64,000 bases of DNA from Phormidium tenue FACHB-1052 (GCF_014696675.1 NZ_JACJQN010000004.1:219730-283729); one strand, 5' to 3'. Shown: positions 18,706-30,694, counted from the stretch's first letter. The notes: generated by a model from the sequence alone, not told the origin. A program made the numbers and translations.

Positions 18706-19803
18706 TTATGGTCTCAATTCCTCGGAGACTTCTAACGGAGCATCTACTAAGGCGTCAACGTGGGAAATCTTTTCAATTAAATGCAGGTAATGGGCGCTGG
18801 CAGCAGGAGAAAGACCGCTAATGTCAATCTGGGGAATATTCCTAGGGCGTCGCTCTAGGTCGTGGCGGTAGGCGCGATCGTAGTAGTCCAGAATGATGGC
18901 GCAGGCGGCGCGCAGGTTCCCCGACTGGATGTGATTTATGGCTGCCTGGGTGCGATCGCCCCCCAGTCGCTTCCGAATTCGCTCCGTCGCCGCCACCAAA
19001 CTCTCCGTGGATGCTTCGCCATAGATCTCTACCAGCAGGTCAAGGCGCTCATCGAGCGATCGCACCACCTCCACCGCCGGAGCCGCATCCATCTGCACAA
19101 ACAGCTCGTCGGGAATCCGGCAGGTTCCTACCCGGCGGCTTTCGGCCTCTAGCCAGATGGGGCGTTGGCCCTCTGGGGCCAGTCCTTGACCATCGTTTCC
19201 GAACTGCGCCCATTGGTTTGCCAATAAATTCTCGTAGTGCTCAGTCGAGGGCTGGGGCGGCAGCAGCAGCGCCCCAAAGCTGCTGCCCCGGTGGTTGGCC
19301 AAGCCTTCTAGATCTAATACTGACTCTCCCAAAGCGGCCAGCTCTTGAAGAATCAGCGTCTTGCCGCTGCCCGTCATCCCGCCCAAAACCACAATCGGTT
19401 TGGGCGTTGCTAAGGTCTGCCGCACCCAACGACGGTAAGCTTTGTAGCCACCATCAAGGAGGTGGACACTGAACCCCGCCAGTTCCAAAATCCAGCCCAT
19501 GCCGCCGCTGCGCATGCCACCGCGCCAGCAGTGAATTCGCAGGTGGCGCTCGGGGGCCAAGGCCTTGGCGGCACGCACAAACTCGCCGCACTTAGGGCCA
19601 GCAATGTCAAAGCCCAGCTCTACCGCTGACTCTCGCCCCACCTGCTTATAACAAGTACCTACTTGGGCGCGCTCTGCATCGGTGAATAAGGGAAAGCTAA
19701 TCGCGCCAGGAATGTGCCCCTGGTGAAATTCCCCTGGGCTGCGCACGTCAAGAATTGGGCCAGAGCCTTGCAGAAAATCATCGATATCTAGAGGCTTTGG
19801 CAT
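18706..19803 (-). CDS. mnmH: tRNA 2-selenouridine synthase
   Basis: Also called SelU or YbbB, this enzyme converts 2-thiouridine at the wobble position of Lys, Glu and Gln tRNAs to 2-selenouridine, via geranylation, using selenophosphate. The N-terminal rhodanese domain spans residues 1-120 and has its active-site Cys in RIHCWRGGMRSGG. A P-loop domain with GGMTGSGKT follows near residue 140. The sequence RRVGTCRIPDELF is also conserved. The 365-residue length is normal. Function would require selD elsewhere in the genome. Confidence 0.92.
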   Translation of the reverse strand: MPKPLDIDDFLQGSGPILDVRSPGEFHQGHIPGAISFPLFTDAERAQVGTCYKQVGRESAVELGFDIAGPKCGEFVRAAKALAPERHLRIHCWRGGMRSGGMGWILELAGFSVHLLDGGYKAYRRWVRQTLATPKPIVVLGGMTGSGKTLILQELAALGESVLDLEGLANHRGSSFGALLLPPQPSTEHYENLLANQWAQFGNDGQGLAPEGQRPIWLEAESRRVGTCRIPDELFVQMDAAPAVEVVRSLDERLDLLVEIYGEASTESLVAATERIRKRLGGDRTQAAINHIQSGNLRAACAIILDYYDRAYRHDLERRPRNIPQIDISGLSPAASAHYLHLIEKISHVDALVDAPLEVSEELRP

Positions 19804-19830
19804 AGGTAAATGGACACAATTTCAGGGTTG

Positions 19831-20154
19831 CTAAGGTTTTAGTGTAGCGGTTTGAATAGGAGCGTTAGCCGGAGCGGAGACGATGATATAGCCCTCAGCG
19901 CGATCGCCCAGCACCCAATTCCGTCCCTTGCCCCAGGTCTACCAGTGAGCTGCTACGTAGGCACAGGTGAGGCTGGCGAGCTGGTCTTTCACCGCTTTTA
20001 GGGCCGCTCCAGTAAACGGGATATTGGGTTAAATACGATCGGGCGATCGCAGTCCAGTTTCATTAGGCTTTAACGCAGGGGCATCCACCGCGACGACAGC
20101 ATGGGTAGAGCCCTTGGCCCAGTGAGAGATCTAGTTCTCAAGCTGCGTGAGTCA
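19831..20154 (-). pseudogene. Remnant of a DUF429 (predicted nuclease) gene
   Basis: On the minus strand a single frame gives two recognisable blocks broken by three stop codons. The first, near 20045-20105, reads HAVVAVDAPALKPNETGLR, like the acidic N-terminal motif of DUF429 proteins. The second, near 19865-19985, reads LASLTCAYVAAHW, stop, TWGKGRNWVLGDRAEGYIIV, like their C-terminus. The central part of the family is missing between them. The frame is preserved, so nonsense mutations and an internal deletion are the main lesions. The family call comes from memory of motifs. Confidence 0.65.
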
Positions 20155-20155
20155 T

Positions 20156-20608
20156 TCATTCTGACAAATTCACGTAGTCGCGCTGGTCGCCTCGCCGGTA
20201 CAGGCGAGTGTTGACCTTGGGATAATCGCAAATGTCAAACTCCAGCCGCATGCCGCCGACCAGGTACACTAGGTCTTCCGTAAAGGGGTTGCTCAAGCTA
20301 TGGGCCAGCCCGCCAGCGGCAAAGCCCATAAAATCGCCGGGGCCGACCTCCACGGTCTCGTCACCAATTTCCGCCAGCCCTCGCCCCGAGAGAATGTAGA
20401 TAAATTCCTCCTCGGCCTGGTGGACGTGGTATTGGGTTGAATCGTGGCCGGGCTCGACCCGCACCAGGTGAACGCCAATGTGCTCAAACCCGACGGCATC
20501 GCCCAGCGACCTGCCATGGCGGATTGCTCTAGGATTGAGGGGATGGACAAAGGTGGATTCGGGCAGGGCCGCGATCGCAGCGGCAGTCATCAAGGGGTGA
20601 CGGTGCAT
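20156..20608 (-). CDS. Cupin-domain protein
   Basis: This 150-residue protein is essentially a single cupin barrel. The metal-binding motifs are HVHQAEEEFIYILSGRG (motif 1, with two His and a Glu) and GDFMGFAAGGLAHSLSN (motif 2, His). Such proteins are metal-dependent isomerases, oxygenases or sugar binders, and the substrate cannot be deduced. It is divergent from argS with a gap of about 55 nt, so promoters may overlap. Confidence 0.85.
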   Translation of the reverse strand: MHRHPLMTAAAIAALPESTFVHPLNPRAIRHGRSLGDAVGFEHIGVHLVRVEPGHDSTQYHVHQAEEEFIYILSGRGLAEIGDETVEVGPGDFMGFAAGGLAHSLSNPFTEDLVYLVGGMRLEFDICDYPKVNTRLYRRGDQRDYVNLSE

Positions 20609-20662
20609 AGGCCAATCAATATTTAGGGATTATTTTGGAGCGCAACGGGGTTAGAACACACC

Positions 20663-22420
20663 ATGAAGTCTACACTTGCACAACTTACCGCCCGGTTTGA
20701 CCAGGCTTTGGTCGCCGCCTTTGGTGCAGACCTAGCGGGTACCGACCCCATGCTGGTGGCCACCAGTAACCCTAAGTTTGGCGACTACCAGGCCAACTTG
20801 GCCATGTCGCTCGCCAAGCCACTCAAGGGAAATCCTAGGGCGATCGCCGCCCAAATCGTCGAGCAGCTCGACATCAGCGACCTCTGCGAACCGCCCGAAA
20901 TTGCTGGCCCCGGCTTTATCAACCTACGCTTCAAAACGGCCTATTTAGAAGACCAGCTGCGGGCGATGCAGGCCGACCCTCGCCTAGGAGTAGAGCCTGT
21001 GAAGACTCCCCAAAAAGTAATTGTCGATTTCTCTAGCCCCAACATTGCCAAAGAAATGCACGTGGGGCATCTGCGATCGACCATCATCGGCGACTCCATT
21101 GCCCGGGTGCAGGAGTTCATGGGCAACGACGTACTGCGACTCAACCACGTGGGCGATTGGGGCACCCAGTTCGGCATGCTGATTACCCATCTCAAGGAAG
21201 CCTGTCCCGAGGCACTAGAAGCTGACTCCAAGGTCGATATTGGCGACCTGGTAGCTTTCTACAAGCAGGCTAAAAAACGTTTTGATGACGACGACAACTT
21301 CAGAACCCGTTCCCGTGAGGCGGTAGTAGGGTTGCAGGCGGGGGATGCGATCGCCACCAAAGCCTGGCAAACCCTTTGCAACCAGTCTCGCCACGAGTTC
21401 CAAAAGCTCTACGATCGCCTCGACATCCAAATCCAAGAGCGCGGCGAATCCTTCTACAATCCCCTGCTAGCCGACGTAGTGAAGGACTTGGCATCCCTTG
21501 GGCTGCTGGTGGAAGATCAAGGGGCCAAAGTAGTTTTTGCCGACGGGTTTACCAACAAAGACGGCGACCCACTGCCGCTGATCATCCAAAAAACCGACGG
21601 CGGTTACAACTATGCCACCACTGACTTAGCTGCCATCCGCTACCGCACCCAGCAGGATGGGGCGGAGCGGGTGCTCTACGTAGTAGATGCGGGACAGGGC
21701 AGCCACTTTGCCCAGGTCTTTCAAGTCGCGGCCAAAGCAGGGTGGATTCCCGACGGCGTCGAGCTGACCCACGTGCCCTTTGGCGTAGTGCAAGGTGAGG
21801 ACGGTAAAAAGTTTAAAACTCGCTCCGGCGATACGGTGAAGCTGAAGGATCTGCTGGATGAAGCGGTCAGCCGCGCCCGCACCGACCTGGAGTCTCGCAT
21901 TCAAGCCGAAGAGCGGCAGGAAACGGAGGAATTTATTCAAGACGTGGCCGAAGCGGTGGGCCTGGGTGCGGTCAAGTACGCCGATCTGAGCCAAAACCGC
22001 ACCAGCAACTACATCTTTAGCTTTGACAAAATGCTGGCGCTGGCAGGCAACACTGCCCCCTACATGCTCTACGCCTACGTGCGCGTGCAGGGCATTAGCC
22101 GCAAGGGCGACATCGACTTCGACCACCTGCCCGCCGAAGCCCGCATCCACCTAGAAGACGACAGCGAGTTTGCCCTTGCCCGCCACCTGCTCCAGCTCGA
22201 CGAGGTGCTGGAAGAGGTAGCGCAGGATTTATACCCCAGTCGCCTCTGTCAGTACCTATTTGAGCTGAGCCAAAAGTTCAACCAATTCTACGATCGCTGT
22301 TCTGTGCTTCAGGCCGCAGAACCCCAGCGCACCTCGCGCCTGCTGCTCTGTGATCTAACGGCCAAAACTCTGAACCTGGGCCTTTCACTATTGGGCATTC
22401 GGGTGCTAGAGCGCATGTAG
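20663..22420 (+). CDS. argS: Arginyl-tRNA synthetase
   Basis: This class I synthetase charges tRNA(Arg). The 585-residue length is normal. It has an N-terminal Add-1 domain, the HIGH-type motif in [18 protein letters not shown], and [14 protein letters not shown]. The KMSKS-like position reads [14 protein letters not shown], and a C-terminal DALR anticodon-binding domain is present ([15 protein letters not shown] and onward). The gene stands alone. Confidence 0.97.
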   Translation: MKSTLAQLTARFDQALVAAFGADLAGTDPMLVATSNPKFGDYQANLAMSLAKPLKGNPRAIAAQIVEQLDISDLCEPPEIAGPGFINLRFKTAYLEDQLRAMQADPRLGVEPVKTPQKVIVDFSSPNIAKEMHVGHLRSTIIGDSIARVQEFMGNDVLRLNHVGDWGTQFGMLITHLKEACPEALEADSKVDIGDLVAFYKQAKKRFDDDDNFRTRSREAVVGLQAGDAIATKAWQTLCNQSRHEFQKLYDRLDIQIQERGESFYNPLLADVVKDLASLGLLVEDQGAKVVFADGFTNKDGDPLPLIIQKTDGGYNYATTDLAAIRYRTQQDGAERVLYVVDAGQGSHFAQVFQVAAKAGWIPDGVELTHVPFGVVQGEDGKKFKTRSGDTVKLKDLLDEAVSRARTDLESRIQAEERQETEEFIQDVAEAVGLGAVKYADLSQNRTSNYIFSFDKMLALAGNTAPYMLYAYVRVQGISRKGDIDFDHLPAEARIHLEDDSEFALARHLLQLDEVLEEVAQDLYPSRLCQYLFELSQKFNQFYDRCSVLQAAEPQRTSRLLLCDLTAKTLNLGLSLLGIRVLERM

Positions 22421-22790
22421 TTTTGGAACTAGGATTGATGGCATCTTCCTAAAGGGAGGGGGCAAACATCCTAAAACATGTTTTCCTCAAGATGGGGGCG
22501 AAATTACGGAGATTCAGCATAAATGCTGAATGTATATCTTTAGGTCAAAACGATAATTTAGTTCTCCATAACCAACTACTGTTTCCCTCGGCGAAAGGCA
22601 TAGCAAGCCTTAAAATTAGGGTGTTGTGGTGCGTTTATTAACTTAGCTAAGGCTCGGTTTATCAAAATTTTGTTATTCCGAAAGAATTGTGCTCTTCGAC
22701 ACAAAAGAGTGGTGAGGGTACAGGGAGTTCGGGAAAGATAGATGTGCATCTAGGCAATTCTATGTTTAGTCTTCGGTTGAAACTACCACG
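22421..22790. other. Intergenic region between argS and the hybrid kinase
   Basis: About 370 AT-richer nt. It contains one perfect small hairpin at 22512-22531 (ATTCAGCAT, AA, ATGCTGAAT), which may end the argS transcript, and must contain the kinase promoter. No coding sequence is evident. Confidence 0.5.
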
Positions 22791-25700
22791 ATGGCCTATA
22801 CGGTTGTTGGTCATTACAACGCTGGTTTAGTCTGCTTGTCTTTCGGAATTGCCATTCTGGCCTCATACACCACGCTGAGTCTAGGGCAGCAAATTTTGGC
22901 CGCAACAGGATGGCGGCAGTGGCCTTGGCTGACGGGCGGTGCCCTAGCCATGGGCACCGGCATTTGGGCTACCCACTTTGTGGCCATGCTGGCCTTTGAG
23001 CTACCGCTGTCGGTCAACTACGATCTGCTCATTACTGGGCTCTCGTTAGTGTATGCGGTGCTGGCGGCGGGGGTGGCCCTAGGGTTGGTCAGCCGCATCG
23101 GCTTTAGCTGGTCGAGTCTGAGCGCGGCGGGCATTGTGATGGGGCTAGCGATCGCCTGGATGCATTACACGGGCATGGCCGCGATGGAGATGCCCGCCCA
23201 CATGAGCTTTCGGTGGCCCCTAGTGGGGCTGTCGGTAGCCGTTGCCATTCTGGCTTCGACGGCTGCCCTGGGCTTAAGCCTCCAGGCGCGTCGCCGATCT
23301 AAACCGGGCGATCGCTGGCTCGCCCCCCTGGCAGTACTAGTTTTGGGCTTGGGAATTGGCGGCCTACACTACATCGGCATGGCGGGGACAGTGTTTTTAG
23401 TCAGCTCCACCCCCATAGAAGTCGCTGGAGTTTGGCCAGATTTAGAGGGGCGCTGGCTGGCGCTAGCGGTCGGGTTGGGGGCGGGGCTGATTTTGCTGAG
23501 CATTCTCGTCACCCTGAGAATTAACCAGCGCCTCACTCGGCAGCGCCTGCAAACGGAGGCGCTATCCCAAAGTGAACTCCGCTTTCGTATCCTGATTCGC
23601 GAGATGGGGGTAGGGGCACTGCTGCTCAACCCCAAGGCCGAGATTTTAATTAGCAATCGGGCAGCCCAGCAGTTTTTGCTGCTGCCCACAGCCGATGGTG
23701 CGCCTCTGGTGTTTGGTCAGGCGGGGATAATTTGCCGCGAAGATGGCACCCCCTTTACGCCCAATGACCTGCCGGTGCAGCAGGCCATTGCCCATAAGAC
23801 CCCGATCGGGGACGTGATTATGGGGGTAAGGGCCGCGATCGCCGACCCACCGCGATGGCTGCTGGTCAATGTTGACCCCCAGCTCAACGAGGTCGGCAAC
23901 ATCGAACGGGTGGTCTGCACCTGTAGCGACATCACGATTCAAAAGCAGGCCGAAGACGCCGTGCGAGCGGTGGCCAACCGCGAAAAGGCGGTCATTCGCA
24001 TTGTGCAACGCATGCGCCAAACTCTCGATTTAGAGACGATTTTTGCCGCCACTACCCAAGAACTTCAGCAGGCGATCGGCTGCGATCGCGCCTGGATCTA
24101 TCGTTTTAATGACAACTGGAGTGGCTCTGTTGTGGCCGAAGCCCTCGCTGACCCCATGGCCCCCTCGACTGTGGCCGATCCGGCCACGGGGCAATCGCTG
24201 CTCGATCGCGATGACTGTGGTGCTCGTGAGATGCAAAACAGCGGCTTTGACGAGGGCTATCTGCTGTTAGAAGACACCTACCTCCAAGAAACCCAAGCCG
24301 AAACCTACCGCCAAGACCGCACCTACCACCGCGTTAACGATATCTACGACGAAGGATTCGACAGCTGCTATCTAGAGTTTTTAGAGCGTTGGCAGATCCG
24401 CGCCTACGTCATCGTGCCGATTTTTGCGGGCAGCCAGCTCTGGGGGCTACTCGGGGTTTATGCCCACCACCAGGTTCGCACCTGGACTCGCCACGAGGTG
24501 AAAATGGTGCTTCAGGTAGGAGCACAGTTGGGTACCGCCGTACAACAGGCCAACCTGCTGCGCAAAACCCAGCAGCAGGCCCAGGCCCTAGAAATTGCCA
24601 AGCGCGCCGCCGATGCCGCCAGCCAGGCTAAGGGCGATTTCTTGGCCAGCATGAGCCATGAACTGCGCACGCCCCTCAATGCCATTTTGGGCTTCACCCA
24701 AATCCTGCATGACGACGACAGCCTCAGCGACGACCACCGCGACTTAATTGCCATCGTGAATCGCAGCGGCAATCACCTGCTGGGGTTAATCAACAATGTG
24801 CTGTCCCTAGCCAAAATTGAGGCCAACAAAATTAGCCTCGACGAAGCGGCCTTCGATCTGCACTATCTCCTTCAGTCCGTAGACGATATGTTGCAGCTCA
24901 AGGCTGAGGCCAAGGGCATTCGCCTTGAGGTGGTTCAGCCGCCGCCGCTGGCCCATCGGCTGTGGGCCGACGAGGGTAAGCTGCGACAAATTTTGATCAA
25001 CCTAATCAGCAACGCCATCAAATTTACGGCCCAGGGCCGCGTCACCGTGCGATCGCGCCTGCGGGGTAGTGCCCTGATGCTCGACAGCGGTGACAGCAAA
25101 ACCCACTGGCTCGAAATTACGGTGCAAGATACCGGCGTCGGCATCGACGCCGACGAGCTTTCTTACCTGTTTCAGCCCTTTGAGCAAACTCAATCGGGGC
25201 GACGCTCCGCCGAGGGTACAGGGCTGGGCCTATCGCTGAGCAGCAACTTTGCCCAACTCATGGGGGGCACCATAGCGGTCACCAGCCTGCCCAGTAAGGG
25301 CTCTACCTTTACCCTGAGTCTCCCCGTCGGGGCGGTGACCACAGCCCTGCTCGAACCCACTAAGGCAGAACGGTCAGTTGTGCATCTAGCCCCCCATCAG
25401 CCTCACTACCGCATCTTGGTCGCAGACGACGTGGCCGAAAGCCGCCGCCTCATGCGCCACTGGTTAGAAGGGGTTGGGTTTGAAGTCCGCGAAGCCAGCC
25501 AGGGGGAAGAAGCGATCGCGTTGTGGACAACCTGGCAACCCCACCTCATCTGCCTCGATATGCGGATGCCCGTACTCGACGGCTATGGCGTAGCTCGCCA
25601 GCTGCGCCAGCTACCCGGCGGGAGCGCTACGGTCATTGTTGCCGTTACCGCTAGCGTGTTTGAAGAGCAGCAGTCAGACTGCATCGCAGCGGGTTGTAAT

Positions 25701-26084
25701 GCTGTGTTGCCCAAGCCCCTCCAGCGCAATCAGCTACTAGAACAGATTGGTTGCAGCCTTAACCTCATCTACCAATACGCCGAAGTCGGGCATGCCGACG
25801 ATAAAACAGATACCGTTAGCCTCCATGGTGTTGACGGACACAGCTCAAGCAGAGACCAACGCCCCCTTAGCCAAGCCGATTTCAAGACTCTAGCCCCCGA
25901 CTGGCTGGCTCAAATTCACCAGGCAGCTCAAGCCGCCAACGATCGTCAGGTTCGCCAGCTAATTGCTCAACTTCCCGCCGAGCAGAAGGTTCTGGCCCAG
26001 CGGCTAGACCGCCTAGTAAACGATTTTCGCCTCGATGTCATTATCGACCTGACGGCTGTTCCTACCGCACCCGTTTCCCTGTAG
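22791..26084 (+). CDS. Membrane hybrid histidine kinase with MHYT sensor, PAS and cyanobacteriochrome-type GAF domain
   Basis: The 1097-residue protein begins with a seven-helix MHYT sensor (residues 1-250). Its three signature blocks are WATHFVAMLA, WMHYTGMAAM and GLHYIGMAG; such domains are proposed to bind copper and sense gas. A PAS domain spans about 265-390. The GAF domain (about 400-595) has the cyanobacteriochrome pattern: CDRAWIYRFNDNWSG, then DIYDEGFDSCYLEFLERWQ with Cys526 at the canonical bilin-attachment position and Tyr527 where His often stands. The HisKA box carries His623 (SHELRTPLNAILGF). HATPase (GTGLGLSLSS) and a receiver domain with Asp923 (CLDMRMPVLDGYG) follow. The C-terminal 100 residues lack a clear HPt histidine. 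The next gene starts 8 nt downstream. Confidence 0.88.
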   Translation: MAYTVVGHYNAGLVCLSFGIAILASYTTLSLGQQILAATGWRQWPWLTGGALAMGTGIWATHFVAMLAFELPLSVNYDLLITGLSLVYAVLAAGVALGLVSRIGFSWSSLSAAGIVMGLAIAWMHYTGMAAMEMPAHMSFRWPLVGLSVAVAILASTAALGLSLQARRRSKPGDRWLAPLAVLVLGLGIGGLHYIGMAGTVFLVSSTPIEVAGVWPDLEGRWLALAVGLGAGLILLSILVTLRINQRLTRQRLQTEALSQSELRFRILIREMGVGALLLNPKAEILISNRAAQQFLLLPTADGAPLVFGQAGIICREDGTPFTPNDLPVQQAIAHKTPIGDVIMGVRAAIADPPRWLLVNVDPQLNEVGNIERVVCTCSDITIQKQAEDAVRAVANREKAVIRIVQRMRQTLDLETIFAATTQELQQAIGCDRAWIYRFNDNWSGSVVAEALADPMAPSTVADPATGQSLLDRDDCGAREMQNSGFDEGYLLLEDTYLQETQAETYRQDRTYHRVNDIYDEGFDSCYLEFLERWQIRAYVIVPIFAGSQLWGLLGVYAHHQVRTWTRHEVKMVLQVGAQLGTAVQQANLLRKTQQQAQALEIAKRAADAASQAKGDFLASMSHELRTPLNAILGFTQILHDDDSLSDDHRDLIAIVNRSGNHLLGLINNVLSLAKIEANKISLDEAAFDLHYLLQSVDDMLQLKAEAKGIRLEVVQPPPLAHRLWADEGKLRQILINLISNAIKFTAQGRVTVRSRLRGSALMLDSGDSKTHWLEITVQDTGVGIDADELSYLFQPFEQTQSGRRSAEGTGLGLSLSSNFAQLMGGTIAVTSLPSKGSTFTLSLPVGAVTTALLEPTKAERSVVHLAPHQPHYRILVADDVAESRRLMRHWLEGVGFEVREASQGEEAIALWTTWQPHLICLDMRMPVLDGYGVARQLRQLPGGSATVIVAVTASVFEEQQSDCIAAGCNAVLPKPLQRNQLLEQIGCSLNLIYQYAEVGHADDKTDTVSLHGVDGHSSSRDQRPLSQADFKTLAPDWLAQIHQAAQAANDRQVRQLIAQLPAEQKVLAQRLDRLVNDFRLDVIIDLTAVPTAPVSL

Positions 26085-26092
26085 ATCCACCT

Positions 26093-27277
26093 ATGATTAC
26101 CGCCGAACCCCACACTAACCAGGATGTAGATATTCTGCTAGTAGACGATATCCCCGACAATCTGCGGGTGTTGTCCACCATTCTTGAAATCGAAGGCTAT
26201 CGCTGTCGCAAGGCCATCAGCGGGGCTTTGGCACTCAACGCCATTGCCCTCGCCCCGCCCGATCTGATTTTGCTCGACATCACCATGCCCACCATGGATG
26301 GCTTTGCCGTGTGTCGCCAACTCAAAGCCAACCCCACCACCCAAAGCATTCCGGTGATTTTTCTCACGGCTCGTGATGCGGAAGCTGAAAAAGAGCAGGC
26401 CTTTCAACTGGGGGCGGCAGATTATATCGTCAAGCCGTTTATGGCCTATGAGGTACTGCTGCGGGTCAAGCACCAGCTAGCCCTGCGGCGGCAGCAGCTA
26501 ATGCTTGAAGCTCAAAATCAGCAGCTCCAGGCCGAAATTAAAGAGCGCCAGCTAGCCGAAGCAGAACTGCGTCGCCAGCGCCAGCGCTCCGAAGAGCTGC
26601 TGACCAATGTGCTGCCCTTTCAAATTGCCCAGCGATTGAAGGAACGGGAGCAGGCGATCGCCGATCACTTCGACGGTGTCACTATTCTGTTTGCCGACAT
26701 TGTGGACTTTAGCACTGTGGCCGCCAAACTCACCCCCTGCGAGCTGGTGCAGTTGCTCAACCGCATGTTTTCTCGGTTTGACGAGCTGGCCTCCCTCTAC
26801 AAGCTCGAAAAAATCAAAACCATCGGCGATGCCTACATGGTGGCGGCGGGGGTACCTACACCGCGCCCTGACCATGCCCAGGCGATCGCTCGCATGGCTC
26901 TCGATATGCAGACGACCATCCGCGACTTTCGTCGGCCCGATGGTCGGCCTTTTGAGCTACGCATTGGCATCAACTCGGGCAGCGTAGTGGCCGGAGTGAT
27001 CGGCATTCGCAAGTTTATCTATGACCTCTGGGGCGACACCGTCAATATTGCCAGTTTTATGGAAACCACGGGCGAAGCAGGCAAAATTCAGGTGTCAGAG
27101 CTGACCTATGCCCACCTTAAAGACCACTTCACCCTAGAGCCCCGAGGCCCCATTTGCCTCAAGAGTGGCGATAGCATGACTACCTACTGGCTGATCAAAC
27201 AAGACCAAGACAGCTCTTGCTGCCCCCCGCTGGTCACCCTAGAGTATCCCACCAGTTCAGCACTCTGCTGCGGCTAA
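26093..27277 (+). CDS. Response regulator with class III adenylate cyclase output domain
   Basis: This 394-residue protein couples phosphorylation to cyclic nucleotide synthesis. The receiver domain (11-130) has acidic residues D18/D19 and phosphoacceptor D62 (ILLDITMPTMDG). A coiled-coil linker rich in Gln, Glu and Arg (about 135-185) leads to the cyclase domain. Metal-binding Asp lies in LFADIVDF. The specificity residues read Lys in LEKIKTIGDAYMV and Asp in YDLWGDTVNIAS, the adenylate- rather than guanylate-cyclase pair. The transition-state Asn/Arg region lies in NIASFMETTGEAGK. It follows the photoreceptor-type kinase by 8 nt, so the two are almost certainly co-transcribed partners. Confidence 0.92.
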   Translation: MITAEPHTNQDVDILLVDDIPDNLRVLSTILEIEGYRCRKAISGALALNAIALAPPDLILLDITMPTMDGFAVCRQLKANPTTQSIPVIFLTARDAEAEKEQAFQLGAADYIVKPFMAYEVLLRVKHQLALRRQQLMLEAQNQQLQAEIKERQLAEAELRRQRQRSEELLTNVLPFQIAQRLKEREQAIADHFDGVTILFADIVDFSTVAAKLTPCELVQLLNRMFSRFDELASLYKLEKIKTIGDAYMVAAGVPTPRPDHAQAIARMALDMQTTIRDFRRPDGRPFELRIGINSGSVVAGVIGIRKFIYDLWGDTVNIASFMETTGEAGKIQVSELTYAHLKDHFTLEPRGPICLKSGDSMTTYWLIKQDQDSSCCPPLVTLEYPTSSALCCG

Positions 27278-27284
27278 AGGCTGC

Positions 27285-27349
27285 CCGGTTCTGCACGCTG
27301 GGTGCCCCTAACCACCCAGCGCCGCTCTTCACCATCGCGACAGAACCGG
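27285..27349. terminator. Nested inverted repeats in the convergent gap before pyrG
   Basis: The outer arms CCGGTTCTG and CAGAACCGG enclose an inner perfect stem CGCTGGGTG/CACCCAGCG (27296-27304 and 27313-27321). It lies between the 3' ends of the cyclase gene and pyrG and probably ends one or both transcripts, although no T-run is present. Confidence 0.5.
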
Positions 27350-27427
27350 CACAAAGACCCGACGCTGTTGCGCTGGTCAACAGCCCTGACTAGCGCTGGG
27401 CTGATCGCCCAAGGACAGCGAACCGAT

Positions 27428-29080
<1,653 letters not shown>

Positions 29081-29171
29081 TCAACCCAGACCCCAGAAGC
29101 GTGAACCCGTTAATTGTGCCACAGGCACCAGGCACCCCGCCTATCTTTAACCATTGGGTTCGGGTGCGTTG

Positions 29172-30494
29172 TTATAGGCTAGGGGCACCGTCGCTGCTAT
29201 CAGGCTGCACTCGCCGCTGCACTGAGTCGCCGTGGGAGGGCAGCCCTTCAGTTTCAGTCAGTACAGCGATCGCCTCTGCCACTCCCCGAAGTGCCTCTGG
29301 CGAATACTGCATCAGGCTAGAGTGCTTCATGAACGTTTCAGTGGACAGGGGTGAAGCGTAGCGGGCAGCCCCAGAGGTGGGCAAGGTGTGGTTGGGTCCA
29401 GCCAAATAATCACCCACCGCTTCCGGGGTCGAGTGCCCCAAAAAGATTGCTCCAGCGTGGCGAACATGCTCCAGCAAATCCCAGGGTTCGGCGACCTCCA
29501 GCTGAAGGTGCTCGGGCGCAAAGCCATTGGAAAGGTCGGCGGCTAGCTCCAGGCTATCGACAACAACTGCCAGACCATAGTTTGCGATCGCCTTTTCCGT
29601 CAACGTCTGGCGCGGATGGCCCAGGAGCTGTCGATCGACCTCAGCTGCCACCGCTTCAGCTAGAGCGGCACTGGTAGTAATCAAAATCGCTGCCGCGATC
29701 GGGTCATGTTCAGCCTGCGCCAGCAGATCGGCTGCCACATGGGCTGGGTTGGCGGTATGGTCAGCAATGACCAACACTTCCGAAGGCCCTGCTAGGGAAT
29801 CGATGCCCACCGTCCCAAACACCAGCTTTTTAGCCAGCGTCACATAGATATTGCCGGGGCCGGTAATCACATCCACCGCCGGAATCGTTTCGGTACCATA
29901 GGCTAGAGCTGCGATCGCCTGAGCTCCTCCAACCCGATAGATCTCCGTGATCCCAGCCTCCTGGGCCGCAACCAACACAGCTGGGTTGACCGTGCCAGTC
30001 TTACTGGGCGGAGTCACCATAACTATTTTGGGTACCCCAGCCACCCGAGCCGGAATGGCATTCATAATCACGGTGCTCGGATAGGAAGCGCGCCCACCAG
30101 GCACGTAGAGCCCGGCTCGATCGACAGGGGTATAGCGCTTACCGAGTACTACCCCATTGTCCTCAAACCGCACCCAGCTTTGGGGCACTCGCTGACGATG
30201 AAATGACTCTACATTTTTACAGGCCAGACGAATCGCATCCAGCAGGCCCTTGCTGACCTGTTGATAGGCCGTATCCAGTTCCGCTCCCGAAAAGCGCAAA
30301 CCCTCGGCTGCCAGGATAACACCGTCAAAATCCGCTGTGTACTGCAACAGCGCCTGGTCTCCCTGGCGACGAACCGCATGCAAAATCTCTCGAACTGTTG
30401 CTTCCTTGTGAACGACCTGGTCGTCGTGGGTGCGGGCACAGATGCGTTGCAGCTCTGTTCTTGCCTCAGTTAGCTGATGAGTGATGCGGAGCAT
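29172..30494 (-). CDS. hisD: Histidinol dehydrogenase
   Basis: This enzyme oxidises L-histidinol to L-histidine in two NAD-dependent steps with a zinc ion. The 440-residue length fits. Landmarks are YVPGGRASYPSTVIMNAIPA, GPGNIYVTLAKKLVFG, DSLAGPSEVLVIADHTANP, the active-site area FAPEHLQLEV and LGHSTPEAVGDYLAGPNHTL. It is divergent from rpsT. The gap between holds both promoters. Confidence 0.97.
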   Translation of the reverse strand: MLRITHQLTEARTELQRICARTHDDQVVHKEATVREILHAVRRQGDQALLQYTADFDGVILAAEGLRFSGAELDTAYQQVSKGLLDAIRLACKNVESFHRQRVPQSWVRFEDNGVVLGKRYTPVDRAGLYVPGGRASYPSTVIMNAIPARVAGVPKIVMVTPPSKTGTVNPAVLVAAQEAGITEIYRVGGAQAIAALAYGTETIPAVDVITGPGNIYVTLAKKLVFGTVGIDSLAGPSEVLVIADHTANPAHVAADLLAQAEHDPIAAAILITTSAALAEAVAAEVDRQLLGHPRQTLTEKAIANYGLAVVVDSLELAADLSNGFAPEHLQLEVAEPWDLLEHVRHAGAIFLGHSTPEAVGDYLAGPNHTLPTSGAARYASPLSTETFMKHSSLMQYSPEALRGVAEAIAVLTETEGLPSHGDSVQRRVQPDSSDGAPSL

Positions 30495-30694
30495 TACAGC
30501 TAGGAATCCCGATAAGCTAGCAAGGTGCAGTTGGCTGGGTTGGCCCTCAAAGGGAAGAGGTAGAATATCCCTGAAAGGCAGTCAACGCCAGCGTTCTAAC
30601 ATCCTAGTCGATCTAAAGACTAATTTGGCAGAAAACCAGTGCATTAAATTACACCGATAGCACTGTTAGGTGCTAACATGTTTTATCCAGTCAA

